NCBI GenBank assembly: GCA_016717205.1
Contig: JADKGC010000006.1
Location: forward strand, 186,001-250,000
Direction of reading: 5' to 3'
Length of the DNA stretch: 64,000 nucleotides
Origin: Candidatus Flexifilum breve
Lineage (GTDB): Bacteria; Chloroflexota; Anaerolineae; Aggregatilineales; Phototrophicaceae
Below, piece after piece: positions 32,412-41,680 of this stretch (the stretch's first letter is position 1; each line of letters starts with the position of its first letter). The position numbers and the translations under genes are program-made. The notes below the pieces were generated by a model. It saw nothing but the letters and a program-made list of their open reading frames with translations, was not told where the DNA came from and did not search any database.

Positions 32412-33272
32412 TTATTGCGCTTCGTTCAGCAGCCAGTCGAGGATGACGCGGTTGAATTCTTCGGTGTTTTCCCACATGGCGAAGTGGCCGACGCCACCCA
32501 TCAGATACAGATCGGAATTCGGGACGAGCTGCGTCATTTCGAGGTCATGCTCGACGTAGATCGCTTCTTCCTGCATGCCGTCGATGAACAGCGTCGGCGT
32601 GGTGATGCCCTGCATCTGTTCGACCGTGTAGTTTGGTTCGGTCGCCCACATGTTGCTGATGTTGTTCAAGAAGGTTTCGAAGTTATCTGGGTTGGGGGAA
32701 AGCAGGGTATAGTCGCCCGCCGCCATTTCGATGTAGGCGTTGAAGCGTTCGCTTTCGCCGACATCGGCGCGTACGCCCGACGGGTTGTAGTTCGCGCCAT
32801 AGGCGACCAGCTTGGTCAGGCGTTCCGGGTGATTGATGGCGATGTCGAGGCCGATGATGCCGCCATCGCTCCAGCCGACCAGCGCGAACTGCTCCACGCC
32901 GAGCGTGTCAGCGAGCGCCAGCACATCTGACGCCATCAACGCATAGCCGATCTGCTGGTCCGACATGGTTGAGCGCCCGTGGCCGCGGCTGTCGGCGGTG
33001 ATCACATAAAAGTGCTCGGTGAAGGCGGGAATCTGGTTCACGAAATAGTCGGCGTTGCCGAGACCGCCATGCAGCAGCATGAGCGCCGGATTCGCCGGGT
33101 CACCGTAGGTCGCATAGTACATTTCGATATCGTTGACCGCCGCCATACCCGTTTCGGTCGGCGTGGGCAGTTCCGGTGCCGCGTCCTGTGCAAACACGCC
33201 GCCGACCAGCGCCATGCACAGCAGCACCAACGCTAACAAGGCTGCATGCTTCGTCCAGACCCGCATCTTCAT
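32412..33272 (-). CDS. Secreted alpha/beta hydrolase
   Basis: A 286-residue hydrolase with signal peptide HAALLALVLLCMALVGGVFA. The mature enzyme has the oxyanion region LMLLHGGLGNADYF, the nucleophile elbow LVGWSDGGIIG (Ser in GxSxG), a probable acid Asp in FIDGMQEE and the base His in MGGVGHFAMWE. DSRGHGRST is typical of the epoxide-hydrolase/lactonase-like branch of the fold, but the Ser nucleophile points to an esterase or lactonase. A GAGGAG site precedes the ATG at 33272; upstream codons lack signal features. The substrate is unknown. Confidence 0.88.
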   Translation of the reverse strand: MKMRVWTKHAALLALVLLCMALVGGVFAQDAAPELPTPTETGMAAVNDIEMYYATYGDPANPALMLLHGGLGNADYFVNQIPAFTEHFYVITADSRGHGRSTMSDQQIGYALMASDVLALADTLGVEQFALVGWSDGGIIGLDIAINHPERLTKLVAYGANYNPSGVRADVGESERFNAYIEMAAGDYTLLSPNPDNFETFLNNISNMWATEPNYTVEQMQGITTPTLFIDGMQEEAIYVEHDLEMTQLVPNSDLYLMGGVGHFAMWENTEEFNRVILDWLLNEAQ

Positions 33273-33402
33273 GGAGTTTCTCCTCAAGCTGTTGTCAAAT
33301 GTAATAGGACACTTTGAATGTAACACGAATCTGCGGGTTAAGGGCATGGGTCACGCTGACTCTGTCTATAATGAGTAAAAGTCAAGCTTCGGGACGCCCA
33401 AA

Positions 33403-34419
33403 ATGATTAAACAGACACTGTTCTTACTCAAAGAGACGGTTAAAGAGTGGAATGACGACGGCGCGACGCATATTGCCGCGGCGCTCGCCTATTACGCGAT
33501 CTTTTCGCTGTCGCCGCTGTTGATTCTCGTGGCGCTGCTGCTCGGTCTGGTGATGGATCAGCGGGCGGCGGCGTCCAGTCTCGTGCAAAACATCGAACTC
33601 ACGCTGGGACAGCAGGCCGCTCAACTGATCGGTACGCTGCTGGAGAACCGTACCACTACCAGCGATGTGGTCGGATCGCTGGTGTGGCTGGGGATCATGA
33701 TCTGGGGCGCATCCGGCTTGTTTGCGCAGTTGCAGACGGCGCTCAACAAAATCTGGGAGGTCAGGGCGCGTCCGGGGCGGTCGCCGCTGACGCTCGTCAA
33801 AACGCGGTTGCAGTCGTTTGCAGTTGTGGTGCTGGCCGCGGTGACGCTGCTCGGCACGACCGTGCTCAACGCGGCGCTCAACAGCAGCCTCGAACGCACG
33901 CAGCCCGTAGAATATCTGGTCCTGGAAGAGGGCGGTAATCGGGAAGCGGTACTCGGCGGGACAGCGCCGCTCGCGGTGATCATCGCCGTGCGGGTCGCGC
34001 AGTTCGTGCTCAGCCTCGCCGTGATCACGTTTTTAGTCGGACTGGTGTATCAGGTGCTGCCGGATGTGGAAATCCACTGGCGGGATGTGATCGTCGGGGC
34101 AGCCTTCACCGGGGTGCTGCTGTATCTCGGTCAGTTTGCCGTCGGGCTGTACTTGTCACGCGCGAACGTCGGTTCGGTGTTCGGCGCGGCGGGATCGCTG
34201 ACGGTGATCCTCGTGTGGATTTACTATACGGCGCAGATTCTGCTGTTTGGCGCGGAATTCACCGAAGTGTGGGCACGGTATCACGGTGGGCACATCCAAC
34301 CGGATGGCGATGCCGTTTGGGAAAACGAGTACAAAGCCAAACGCGAAGCCGAGCGGGGACGTAAACTGCCCGCCGAAGCGTCGAGCGATCCAGCGAGCAG
34401 TGATCGCTATTTGCAGTAA
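33403..34419 (+). CDS. YihY/BrkB-family inner membrane protein
   Basis: A 338-residue protein with six helices. The N-terminal WNDDGATHIAAALAYYAIFS and SLSPLLILVALLLG are the family hallmark, and IMIWGASGLFAQLQTALNKI and LIWG...TVILVWIYYTAQILLFGAEF also match. The C-terminus is hydrophilic and cytoplasmic. Despite older naming as RNase BN, the family is a membrane protein group of unclear function. It diverges from the secreted hydrolase gene. Confidence 0.9.
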   Translation: MIKQTLFLLKETVKEWNDDGATHIAAALAYYAIFSLSPLLILVALLLGLVMDQRAAASSLVQNIELTLGQQAAQLIGTLLENRTTTSDVVGSLVWLGIMIWGASGLFAQLQTALNKIWEVRARPGRSPLTLVKTRLQSFAVVVLAAVTLLGTTVLNAALNSSLERTQPVEYLVLEEGGNREAVLGGTAPLAVIIAVRVAQFVLSLAVITFLVGLVYQVLPDVEIHWRDVIVGAAFTGVLLYLGQFAVGLYLSRANVGSVFGAAGSLTVILVWIYYTAQILLFGAEFTEVWARYHGGHIQPDGDAVWENEYKAKREAERGRKLPAEASSDPASSDRYLQ

Positions 34420-34513
34420 GGCGTACAGGGGTATGCCTGCGAGCGCACCGATTGGTGCAAGTGCAGCGCGGAATTGAGCTTGAAGTAGATTGTTGGGTTG
34501 GATTTTGAGTTTT

Positions 34514-34581
34514 GCGGACGCGATTTATCGCGTCCCTACGAGCAGAATCGTCTTCGTAGGGACGCAATTCATTGCGTCCGC
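34514..34581. repeat. Intergenic inverted repeat (gcggacgc / gcgtccgc ends)
   Basis: Outer ends gcggacgc and gcgtccgc enclose two inner inverted units, gacgcgatttatcgcgtc and gacgcaattcattgcgtc, around cctacgagc and cttcgtagg. It has the same plan as the composite element at 13968 (nested hairpins with gtaggg-like parts) but a different sequence, so it may be a third dispersed family. It lies between two convergent genes. Confidence 0.65.
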
Positions 34582-34666
34582 TGTTCCCAAACACACTTCA
34601 CACTATTCTTCGTACTGCCCGGTGCGCCGTGCCCTACATAGAGCAGATCGCGCCCAGCGTGTCCAA

Positions 34667-36575
34667 CTAGCTTGCTGCGCACTCCGCGGCGAGGTCGAGC
34701 CATTCGGACGTGTTGTTCTCGTAGGTCAGGCCGTAGCCGTACGGGAACAGTGGCGCGTCGCAGCCTTCCGTGGATAGGTTCGCGAAGTCGAACGGCAGTT
34801 GATCCGCTGAGCGCAGCCATGTGAACGGCAGTGTCCCCGTGAATGGCACTGCGCCGAAGAGGACATCCGCAACCCCCGCGCCTTCCGTGCCGGGCAGCCA
34901 CGCGGCGACCACGGCGTCGGCCAGATTCAACGGTTCGGTGATGACGAGCGGTCGACCCGACACAACGATCACGATCAGCTTTTCGCTCTGTTCGCGCACG
35001 CGCTCAATGGTGGTGCGGTCGCCGCGTGAGAGGGCGAGGTAGGCGTTATCGCCTTCCCATTCGGCGTACGGTTCTTCTCCGACAATCACGATGCCGTAGT
35101 CGGCCATGGCTGGGTTCCCCGCCGCGTCGTGAATGCTCTCGAAGCGGCCTAACCGCTCAAAGGCGATGTGCGTATCTGTTCCGGCGACGGCAGTAATCCC
35201 CTCAAGAATGGTCGTGCCGATGGTGATGTCCCCCGTGCCGCCTTGCCATTCGATGGTCCAACCGCCGGACTGAATGCCGATGTCATCGGCGGCGCTTCCG
35301 GCGACGAAAATCGTCGTGGCGTCGGCAGCAAGCGGCAGCGCGTCCTCATTCTTGAGCAGCACCAGCGATTCGCTCACGGCCTGCCGCGCCAGCGCACGGT
35401 GTTCTGCCGAACCGACCACATCGAGGGCCGCGCCATCACCCGTCACCCGATCAAACAGTCCGACGGCGAACTTGGCGCGCAGAATGCGGCGTACAGCATC
35501 GTCAATGCGCTCCTGTGGCACATCGCCCGCTTCGACCGCCCGCGTCAGCGTGGTGATGAAACGGCGGTAGTCCTGCGGCACCATGTTCATGTCCACGCCC
35601 GCGTTGATCGAGGCGACGACCGCCTGATAGTAATCCGCGTTCACGAGGTCAATTCCCTGCCAATCGGAGACGACAAAGCCCGTGAAGCCGAGTTCGCCCT
35701 TGAGCACGTCGGTGATCAGGTACTCGTGCGCGTGCATCGGGACGCCGTTCCAACTGCTGAAGGACACCATCAGCGTGAGCGCACCGCTGTTGACAGCTTC
35801 GATGTAGGGCGGCAGGTACAGTTCGCGCAGCGTGGCTTCGTCGACCTGCGTGTCGCCGCGATCCATGTTGTTCGGGCCGAAGCTCGACGTGCCCCATGTC
35901 GTACCGCCATCGCCGAGATAGTGCTTGGGCGTCGCCAGCACCATGAGCGGATCGCCTTGCAGCCCGTTCATGAAGGCGAGGCCGAGGTCGGTCACCAGTT
36001 CGGTGTTTTCGCCAAACGACTCATAGGTGCGCCCCCAGCGAATGTCCTGCACCGGGGCGAGGACGGGCGCGTAATTCCAGTAGATGCCTGTTGCCATCAA
36101 CTCGGCGGCAGTTGCCGCGCCAACCTGTTCGACCAATTCGGCGTTCCGCGTTGCGCCGAGGCCGATGTTGTGCGGGAAGATGGTCGCGCCGCGCACGTTG
36201 TTGTGCCCGTGTACCGCGTCCACGCCATAGATGATCGGAATGCCGAGACGGGTATCCAGCGCAGCATCCTGAAACGCCGTGACCATTTGCAGCCACGCCT
36301 CCGGCGTATTCGGATTGGGGTAGCCACCGCCGCCGCTCAGCACGCCGCCAATGAAATAGTCGAACACCGCCTGCGGATTGAGACTGTTCTTTTCGACCAG
36401 CGTCATCTGGCCGATCTTTTCGGCGAGCGTCATGCGCGCTAGCAGATCCTCGACGCGTCTCAATGGGTTGGGTGGGGTCGCGGTAGAGTTCATCCTGAGC
36501 AAGAACGCTCGTCGTAAGGAGGAGGAGGGCACAGAGATTGAGGAGAAAAACGAACAGACGCACCTGCTTGTTCAT
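34667..36575 (-). pseudogene. Secreted GH3 beta-glucosidase, frameshifted near its N-terminus
   Basis: The main frame (34667 to about 36458) encodes a GH3 enzyme of about 600 residues: RVEDLLARMTLAEKIGQMTL, GVDAVHGHNN, MVLATPKHYLGDG, the nucleophile Asp in GFVVSDWQGIDL and a C-terminal alpha/beta sandwich ending DAPLFPYGYGLTY. The signal peptide is in another frame: from ATG 36575 (AAGGA site) comes KQVRLFVFLLNLCALLLLTT and then AQDELYRDPTQPIETR. Restoring two bases in the cgcg run at about 36452-36459 joins the frames as PIETRVEDLLARM, the usual GH3 start. The product would be exported and act on oligo-beta-glucosides. Whether the lesion is real or an assembly error cannot be told here. Confidence 0.85.
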
Positions 36576-36965
36576 ACGTCAATTCCTTAGGATATGAGGA
36601 AATATTCGCTAAAGGAGTGTTCCTGTGGGAACGCTCCCAATTTGCTGATTAGCTTACCACGTCTGGGCGAATTCGGAAATGAACAAACAGCGCATTTTGA
36701 TCTAATTTTGACTTTGGTGAATCTGTATTTATGCAAAATGCCTAGATTGATTCGCATGTTTCGCTGGCAGATTTTGCCCGTTAGTGATTATTTACCAATT
36801 TATCGGCGTTTTTGGCGATCAAAAGAAGGTCAAAGCCAGACGAATTAATCAAAAGTGACAACAAGTTTCTGGCAAACCTTATTCACTTTTAGCTAAAGAT
36901 GCTTATCACATATTCAGTACACTGCCTCGCATCGGACCAAACTTCCATCAATCGGGGGATGACTC
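36576..36965. other. AT-rich divergent intergenic region between GH3 and the ammonium transporter
   Basis: This 390-base gap is the longest AT-rich stretch of the window and should hold promoters for both genes. It contains gcaaaat and attttgc arms about 40 bases apart (36733 and 36770 area) and TAT-rich boxes near 36900-36925 ahead of the transporter. An 84-codon open frame (36594-36848) lacks any recognisable pattern and is not called. Confidence 0.45.
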
Positions 36966-38432
36966 ATGTTTAAGCGGAATCGTATCTGGCGACAACTACT
37001 TATTATGGGCGTGGCGACGCTGGTGTTGGCCGTCTTCGGCATGCACCGGACGTTTGCACAGGGGGAAGTGACAACCCCGACGATGGAAGATATCACTAGT
37101 ATCAAGATTGGCATCGATACCGCGTGGGTGATGCTGACCGGGTTCCTCGTGTTCTTCATGCAGCTCGGCTTCGCCATTCTGGAAACTGGCATGATCCGCC
37201 AGACGGCGGCGGTCAACGGTCTGCTCGAAAACTTCCTCGAAGCGGGCGTCGGCGCACTGGTTTGGTGGTTGGTCGGCTTCGGCCTCGCCTTCGGCGCGGA
37301 TAACGGCAGCGGCCTATTCGGTACGACGCTGTTTGCGCCGGGCATTGAACTGGCCGACACCATTTTCTACGGCAACATCAGCACGCTGACCATGTTCTTC
37401 TTCCAGTTCGCCTTCGCCGCGACCGCCAGCACCATCACGACGGGCGCGATGGCCGAACGCACGGATTTCGTCGGCAACCTGATCTACACTGTTATCGTGA
37501 CCGCGATCATCTACCCCGTCGTGGTGCACTGGGTGTGGGGCGGTGGTTGGCTGTTCCAGCAGGGCTTCTTCGACTTCGCGGGCAGCAACGTTGTACACAC
37601 CGTCGGCGGTGTGATCGCCATCATCGGCGCGTGGATGCTCGGTCCGCGCAAGGGTAAGGTGTGGGGCAAGGCCATTCCGCCGCACAATCTCGGTCTGGCG
37701 CTCACCGGCACGATGATCCTGTGGGTCGGTTGGTACGGCTTCAACCCCGGTTCGACGCTCGGCGCGGTCGGTGTGGGCGGCACGATTGGTATCGTCGTCC
37801 TCAACACGACGCTCGGCGGTGGCATCGGTTCGCTCTCCGCAATGTTCTTCCAGTACTTCCGCACCGGCAAGTGGGATCTCACCGCGACCCTGAATGGTTC
37901 GCTCGCGGGTCTCGTCGCTGTAACCGCTGGTTGCGCGTTCGTCAGCCCGCTCTCGGCCATCATCATCGGTGGCGTTGCCGGTATCATCCTGCTCCTGTGG
38001 GGTGACCTGCTCGAAAAGATCAAGGTTGATGATGCGGTTGGCGCGTCGTCCGTCCATCTCGCTTGCGGTGTGTGGGGCATCCTCGCGCTCGGCCTGTTCG
38101 CCGAACCCACGCTCACGCCCTTCGCGGCCAATGTCAAGGCGGGTTTCGGCGGTCTGCTCGTGGCTGGCGGCAGCGCGGACATCCTGATCACGCAGATCAT
38201 CGGTTCGGCTGCCACAATTGCGTGGGTGGGCGTGACTTCTGTCCTCATGTTCGGCGCGCTCAAGGCGGTCAAGCGCCTCCGCGTCAACCCGAAGGCGGAA
38301 GCCGATGGCAACACGATCGACAACTACGAACATGGTCAGTCGATTTGGCCGGACATCCTCCCCCTGCCCGGCGACTCGCCCGTGACCGCGAGCGTTGTCT
38401 CAGGGGCGAAGGCTCCGGCGGCTGGCGACTAG
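36966..38432 (+). CDS. amt: Ammonium transporter (Amt family)
   Basis: A 488-residue ammonium channel. An N-terminal signal-like segment (LIMGVATLVLAVFGMHRTFA) precedes the eleven-helix core, as in E. coli AmtB. Family segments include FMQLGFAILETGMIRQTAAV, FGGGD-region counterparts FAFAATASTITTGAMAERTD, VVHWVWGGGWLFQQG with the first pore His region, and ASSVHLACGVWGILALGLFA with the second. The C-terminal tail (about 50 residues) is cytoplasmic, where a PII protein would dock, but no glnK gene is adjacent. It is followed by a strong hairpin and then the Mrp antiporter genes. Confidence 0.95.
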   Translation: MFKRNRIWRQLLIMGVATLVLAVFGMHRTFAQGEVTTPTMEDITSIKIGIDTAWVMLTGFLVFFMQLGFAILETGMIRQTAAVNGLLENFLEAGVGALVWWLVGFGLAFGADNGSGLFGTTLFAPGIELADTIFYGNISTLTMFFFQFAFAATASTITTGAMAERTDFVGNLIYTVIVTAIIYPVVVHWVWGGGWLFQQGFFDFAGSNVVHTVGGVIAIIGAWMLGPRKGKVWGKAIPPHNLGLALTGTMILWVGWYGFNPGSTLGAVGVGGTIGIVVLNTTLGGGIGSLSAMFFQYFRTGKWDLTATLNGSLAGLVAVTAGCAFVSPLSAIIIGGVAGIILLLWGDLLEKIKVDDAVGASSVHLACGVWGILALGLFAEPTLTPFAANVKAGFGGLLVAGGSADILITQIIGSAATIAWVGVTSVLMFGALKAVKRLRVNPKAEADGNTIDNYEHGQSIWPDILPLPGDSPVTASVVSGAKAPAAGD

Positions 38433-38460
38433 GTCAGCGCAATCTGTGATGACTTGACTG

Positions 38461-38492
38461 TACAGGAGAAGGGACGACTCCCTTCTCCTGTA
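38461..38492. terminator. Strong 14-bp hairpin between the ammonium transporter and the Mrp operon
   Basis: Perfect arms tacaggagaaggga and tcccttctcctgta enclose the loop cgac. It starts 28 bases after the transporter stop and 26 bases before the antiporter start. No T-tract follows, so it is either a weak terminator or a processing/attenuation structure in a longer transcript. Confidence 0.65.
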
Positions 38493-38517
38493 TGCCATTC
38501 TAGGGAGTAACACCAGC

Positions 38518-40479
38518 TTGAAAGCAACCCTTAGCGGCGAAACTTCAGCCACACCCGACCGTATTGCGAAAACACCCCTCGCTTGGATCGTTTCCGCGCT
38601 CACCGCGCTCCTGTTTCTCTATTTGCTCTCGTATCTGCCGATGATCACCGCCAGCGGCGCCATCCAATGGAGCATCCCCTGGGTTCCCGACCTCGGCCTC
38701 ACGCTCGCACTGTACCTCGATGGGCTGGCGCTTCTGTTTGCGCTCATCATCGTCGGCATCGGCGCGGTTGTCGCGCTCTATGCGGGCTACTACTTTGACA
38801 GTTCGCGCGAACTCAACCGCTTCTACGGGCTGCTGTTCGCGTTTATGGCGTCGATGCTGGCACTGGTGGTCGCGGGTAACGTCTTCACGTTGTTCATCGC
38901 GTGGGAACTGACGAGCATCATCTCCTTTCTGCTGATCAGCTTTCACGGCGACGAGTCGGAGGCTGCGCGGGCTGGTGCGCTGCGCGCGCTGATCATCACG
39001 GGCGGCGGTGGGCTGGCGCTCCTCGCCGGACTAGCGCTCATGAGTGCCGCCGCGGGTACGACTGACCTCAGCCAGATCCTGAGCGGATCGACTTTGCAGG
39101 AACATCCGTGGTATACCGCCTTCACGGTGCTGATTTTTGTGGGCTGCTTTAGCAAAAGCGCCCAATTCCCACTGCATTTCTGGCTGCCCGGCGCGATGTC
39201 CGCGCCGTCGCCTGCCAGCGCCTACCTGCATTCGGCGACAATGGTCAAGGCGGGCATTTATCTGCTGCTGCGCCTGTCACCGGCGCTCAGCGGGACGCCG
39301 CTCTGGGATAACGGCTTGATGATCGTGGGGCTGGCGACGCTGCTGATCGGCGCGCTGTTGGCACTGCGTCAGCATGACCTGAAAGGCGCACTGGCTTACT
39401 CGACCGTGAGCCAGTTGGGGGTGCTGGTCGCGCTGATCGGCCTCCCGCATGGGGCAGGGCTGGAAGCGGCCTTGATCGGCATCCTGGCGCACAGCCTGTA
39501 CAAAGCGACCCTGTTCCTCACGGCGGGCGCGATTGATCATGCGGCGGGCACGCGCGATCTGCGCCAGCTCGGCGGGTTAGCCTCGGCGCTGCCCGGCTGG
39601 GCGGTCGTCGCGGCGCTGGCAGGCTTGTCGATGGCGGGGATTCCGCCGCTGCTCGGCTTTGTCGCCAAGGAAGTCCTGCTCGATACGCTGCTGGAAACGC
39701 CGCTCGCGCTCATTGTCGTGGTCGCCAGCGCGGCGCTCACCGTGACGATGGCGCTGATCTTCGTGTGGGATGTCTTCCTCGGCAAGCCGCGCGCGGCACA
39801 GCACGTGCACGAACCCGCATGGGGACTTCTGGTCGGCCCCGCGGTGCTGGCGGGCGGTGCGTTGATCGCCGGGTTGGGTCTTGATTGGCTCATCAACCCG
39901 CTGATTTCCCCGGCGCTTGAACACGAGGCGCATCTGGCGTTGTGGCATGGTTTCAACACGCCGTTTCTGCTCAGTCTGACCGCGATTGCGCTCGGCATCG
40001 GTGTGTTCGCGTTCCGCCACCGTTGGCGCGCATGGTCGGTCAATCTGCCCAATGCATCGGAAGGCTACAGCGCGGCAGTCGGCGCGGTCGAGAAGGTCGG
40101 CGACCTGGTACTGCGCACGCAGCACGGTCGACTGCGCCATTACCTGTTCGTGATCCTCGGCGCGGTGACGCTGCTGCAGTTGAGCGCCGGGTTCTCGCAT
40201 GTGACCGGGTTCGAACTGCAATGGGATGGCGAAAACGATCTGCTGCGCGGTCTGCTGCTCTTCCTCGCCCTGGGCACGATGATCGGCAGCATCTTCATTA
40301 AGCGGCACATGATGGCGGCGCTGGTGCTTGGCGTGGCGGGTTACAGCGTCGGCGGTTTGTTCCTGCTGGAACCCGCGCCGGATGTGGCGCTCGTGCAGTT
40401 TATGGTCGAGACATTGGGTACGGTGCTCATCATCATCATGTTGAGCAAGATCAATGCGCCACAGCGCAAGCCGCCATGA
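38518..40479 (+). CDS. mnhA: Mrp Na+/H+ antiporter subunit A (MnhA/MrpA), short form
   Basis: A 653-residue subunit starting at TTG (AGGGAG upstream). It contains the NuoL-like proton-channel core, with the lysine region CFSKSAQFPLHFWLPGAMSA and the glutamate helix LFIAWELTSIISFLLISFHG, and at its end the DUF4040/MbhD-like part AALVLGVAGYSVGGLFLL followed by APDVALVQFMVETLGTVLI. Typical MrpA is about 770-800 residues and also includes an MbhE-like domain; here that part lies at the start of the next gene. The complex exports Na+ in exchange for protons. Confidence 0.93.
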   Translation: MKATLSGETSATPDRIAKTPLAWIVSALTALLFLYLLSYLPMITASGAIQWSIPWVPDLGLTLALYLDGLALLFALIIVGIGAVVALYAGYYFDSSRELNRFYGLLFAFMASMLALVVAGNVFTLFIAWELTSIISFLLISFHGDESEAARAGALRALIITGGGGLALLAGLALMSAAAGTTDLSQILSGSTLQEHPWYTAFTVLIFVGCFSKSAQFPLHFWLPGAMSAPSPASAYLHSATMVKAGIYLLLRLSPALSGTPLWDNGLMIVGLATLLIGALLALRQHDLKGALAYSTVSQLGVLVALIGLPHGAGLEAALIGILAHSLYKATLFLTAGAIDHAAGTRDLRQLGGLASALPGWAVVAALAGLSMAGIPPLLGFVAKEVLLDTLLETPLALIVVVASAALTVTMALIFVWDVFLGKPRAAQHVHEPAWGLLVGPAVLAGGALIAGLGLDWLINPLISPALEHEAHLALWHGFNTPFLLSLTAIALGIGVFAFRHRWRAWSVNLPNASEGYSAAVGAVEKVGDLVLRTQHGRLRHYLFVILGAVTLLQLSAGFSHVTGFELQWDGENDLLRGLLLFLALGTMIGSIFIKRHMMAALVLGVAGYSVGGLFLLEPAPDVALVQFMVETLGTVLIIIMLSKINAPQRKPP

Positions 40480-41339
40480 ACGACCTGTGGAAACAATCGC
40501 GGCTGACGCTGTATCGCGATATCGCGCTCTCGACGTTGATCGGGGTGGGGGTCGCCCTATTCTGTGTCGCGGCGATCAACAACCGCGCCATCGCGCAGAC
40601 GATCACCACGTGGCATCTCGAAAACGCCGTGCCGCTGCTCGGCTTCTCCGATGTGGTCGGCGCGATTGTGACCGATTTCCGCGGTATGGACACGATCATC
40701 GAAATCACGGTGTTCAGCGTGGCGGCGCTTGGCGTGCTCACGCTGCTGGCCAAACCGAGTCCCGGCGGTGTTATCCCCAAGCGTATCAGCGCGGCGCGAC
40801 CGAGTCCGCGTCTGCGCATCTTCAAATTAGGGGCGGCGCCAGACGAACCAGTCGATGTGCAGCATGCACAAGACGATGAGGGAGAGGACTTGGCGTTTGA
40901 GTCACATTTCTCGACTCCGCTCACGCGCACGATTGCACAATTGGTGCTGCCTTTCGCGATTATCGTGGCGTTGTCGCAGTTGTTTTATGGTGGCGAAGCG
41001 CCCGGTGACGGCTTCACCGCGGGCGTGATCAGCGGCCTCGGCGTGACCCTGTGGTACGTCGTCTTCGGCTACCGCGAGTCCCAACGGCGCTTGGGGTGGC
41101 TCAAGCCGCGCTACCTGATCGGCGCGGGACTGATCCTCGTGATTGTCAACGCGGCCTCGCCCATGCTCTCCGGCCTCGCGTTTGCGGCGCATGTCAACTT
41201 TGACCAAATTCACCTGCCCGCAGATTTGCACTTATCCACAACGTTTCTGTACGAGACTGGCATATTCTTAACCGTATTGGGATGTACGAGTACGGTGATG
41301 GAAGCTATCACGTATCCGAAGGAAATTGAACCGCTATGA
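40476..41339 (+). CDS. mnhB: Mrp antiporter subunit: MbhE-like domain fused to MnhB
   Basis: A 287-residue membrane protein overlapping MnhA by 4 bases. Residues 1-100 (DFRGMDTIIEITVFSVAALG) match the MbhE-like end that is normally the C-terminus of MrpA. After a charged linker (about 100-145) comes the MnhB domain, with LPFAIIVALSQLFYGGEAPG, DGFTAGVISGLGVTLWYVVF and the C-terminal FLYETGIFLTVLG. The MrpA/MrpB boundary has therefore moved, so one domain changed gene. Confidence 0.9.
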   Translation: MNDLWKQSRLTLYRDIALSTLIGVGVALFCVAAINNRAIAQTITTWHLENAVPLLGFSDVVGAIVTDFRGMDTIIEITVFSVAALGVLTLLAKPSPGGVIPKRISAARPSPRLRIFKLGAAPDEPVDVQHAQDDEGEDLAFESHFSTPLTRTIAQLVLPFAIIVALSQLFYGGEAPGDGFTAGVISGLGVTLWYVVFGYRESQRRLGWLKPRYLIGAGLILVIVNAASPMLSGLAFAAHVNFDQIHLPADLHLSTTFLYETGIFLTVLGCTSTVMEAITYPKEIEPL

Positions 41340-41674
41340 ACGTGATTTTTGCACTGGCTACCGGGTTGATGTTCGCCATTGGCGTCTTTCAACTGCTGCG
41401 CCGTGACATGATCAAGGCGGCGATGGGCTTCTACATCCTGTTCACCGCGATCAACCTGTTCTTTTTCGCCGTCGGCGCGTTCAATGGTCAGGTACCCGCC
41501 TATGCGGGAAATCTCAGCGAAGGTACGCCGAGCGACCCGATGGTACAGGCGCTCATCCTCACGGCCATCGTCATCAGCTTCGGTTCGTACGCCATCCTGC
41601 TCGGCTTGATCGCGACCTCGGCGCGCCGCTACAAGACTGCCGACCTCGATACGCTCGACAACCTGAAGGGCTAG
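41336..41674 (+). CDS. mnhC: Mrp Na+/H+ antiporter subunit C
   Basis: A 112-residue NuoK-like subunit with three helices. LLRRDMIKAAMGFYILFTAI and LILTAIVISFGSYAILLGLI are the family pattern, including the buried charged residues of the antiporter path. It overlaps MnhB by 4 bases (ATGA) and lies 6 bases before MnhD. Confidence 0.95.
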   Translation: MNVIFALATGLMFAIGVFQLLRRDMIKAAMGFYILFTAINLFFFAVGAFNGQVPAYAGNLSEGTPSDPMVQALILTAIVISFGSYAILLGLIATSARRYKTADLDTLDNLKG

Positions 41675-41680
41675 GGCGAC

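Noticed and set aside
35168..36442. 424-codon open frame opposite the GH3 gene
   Set aside because: Antisense shadow of a strongly conserved glycosidase in GC-rich DNA.
36594..36848. 84-codon open frame in the AT-rich gap before the ammonium transporter
   Set aside because: No ribosome site, no domain pattern and base composition unlike neighbouring genes.
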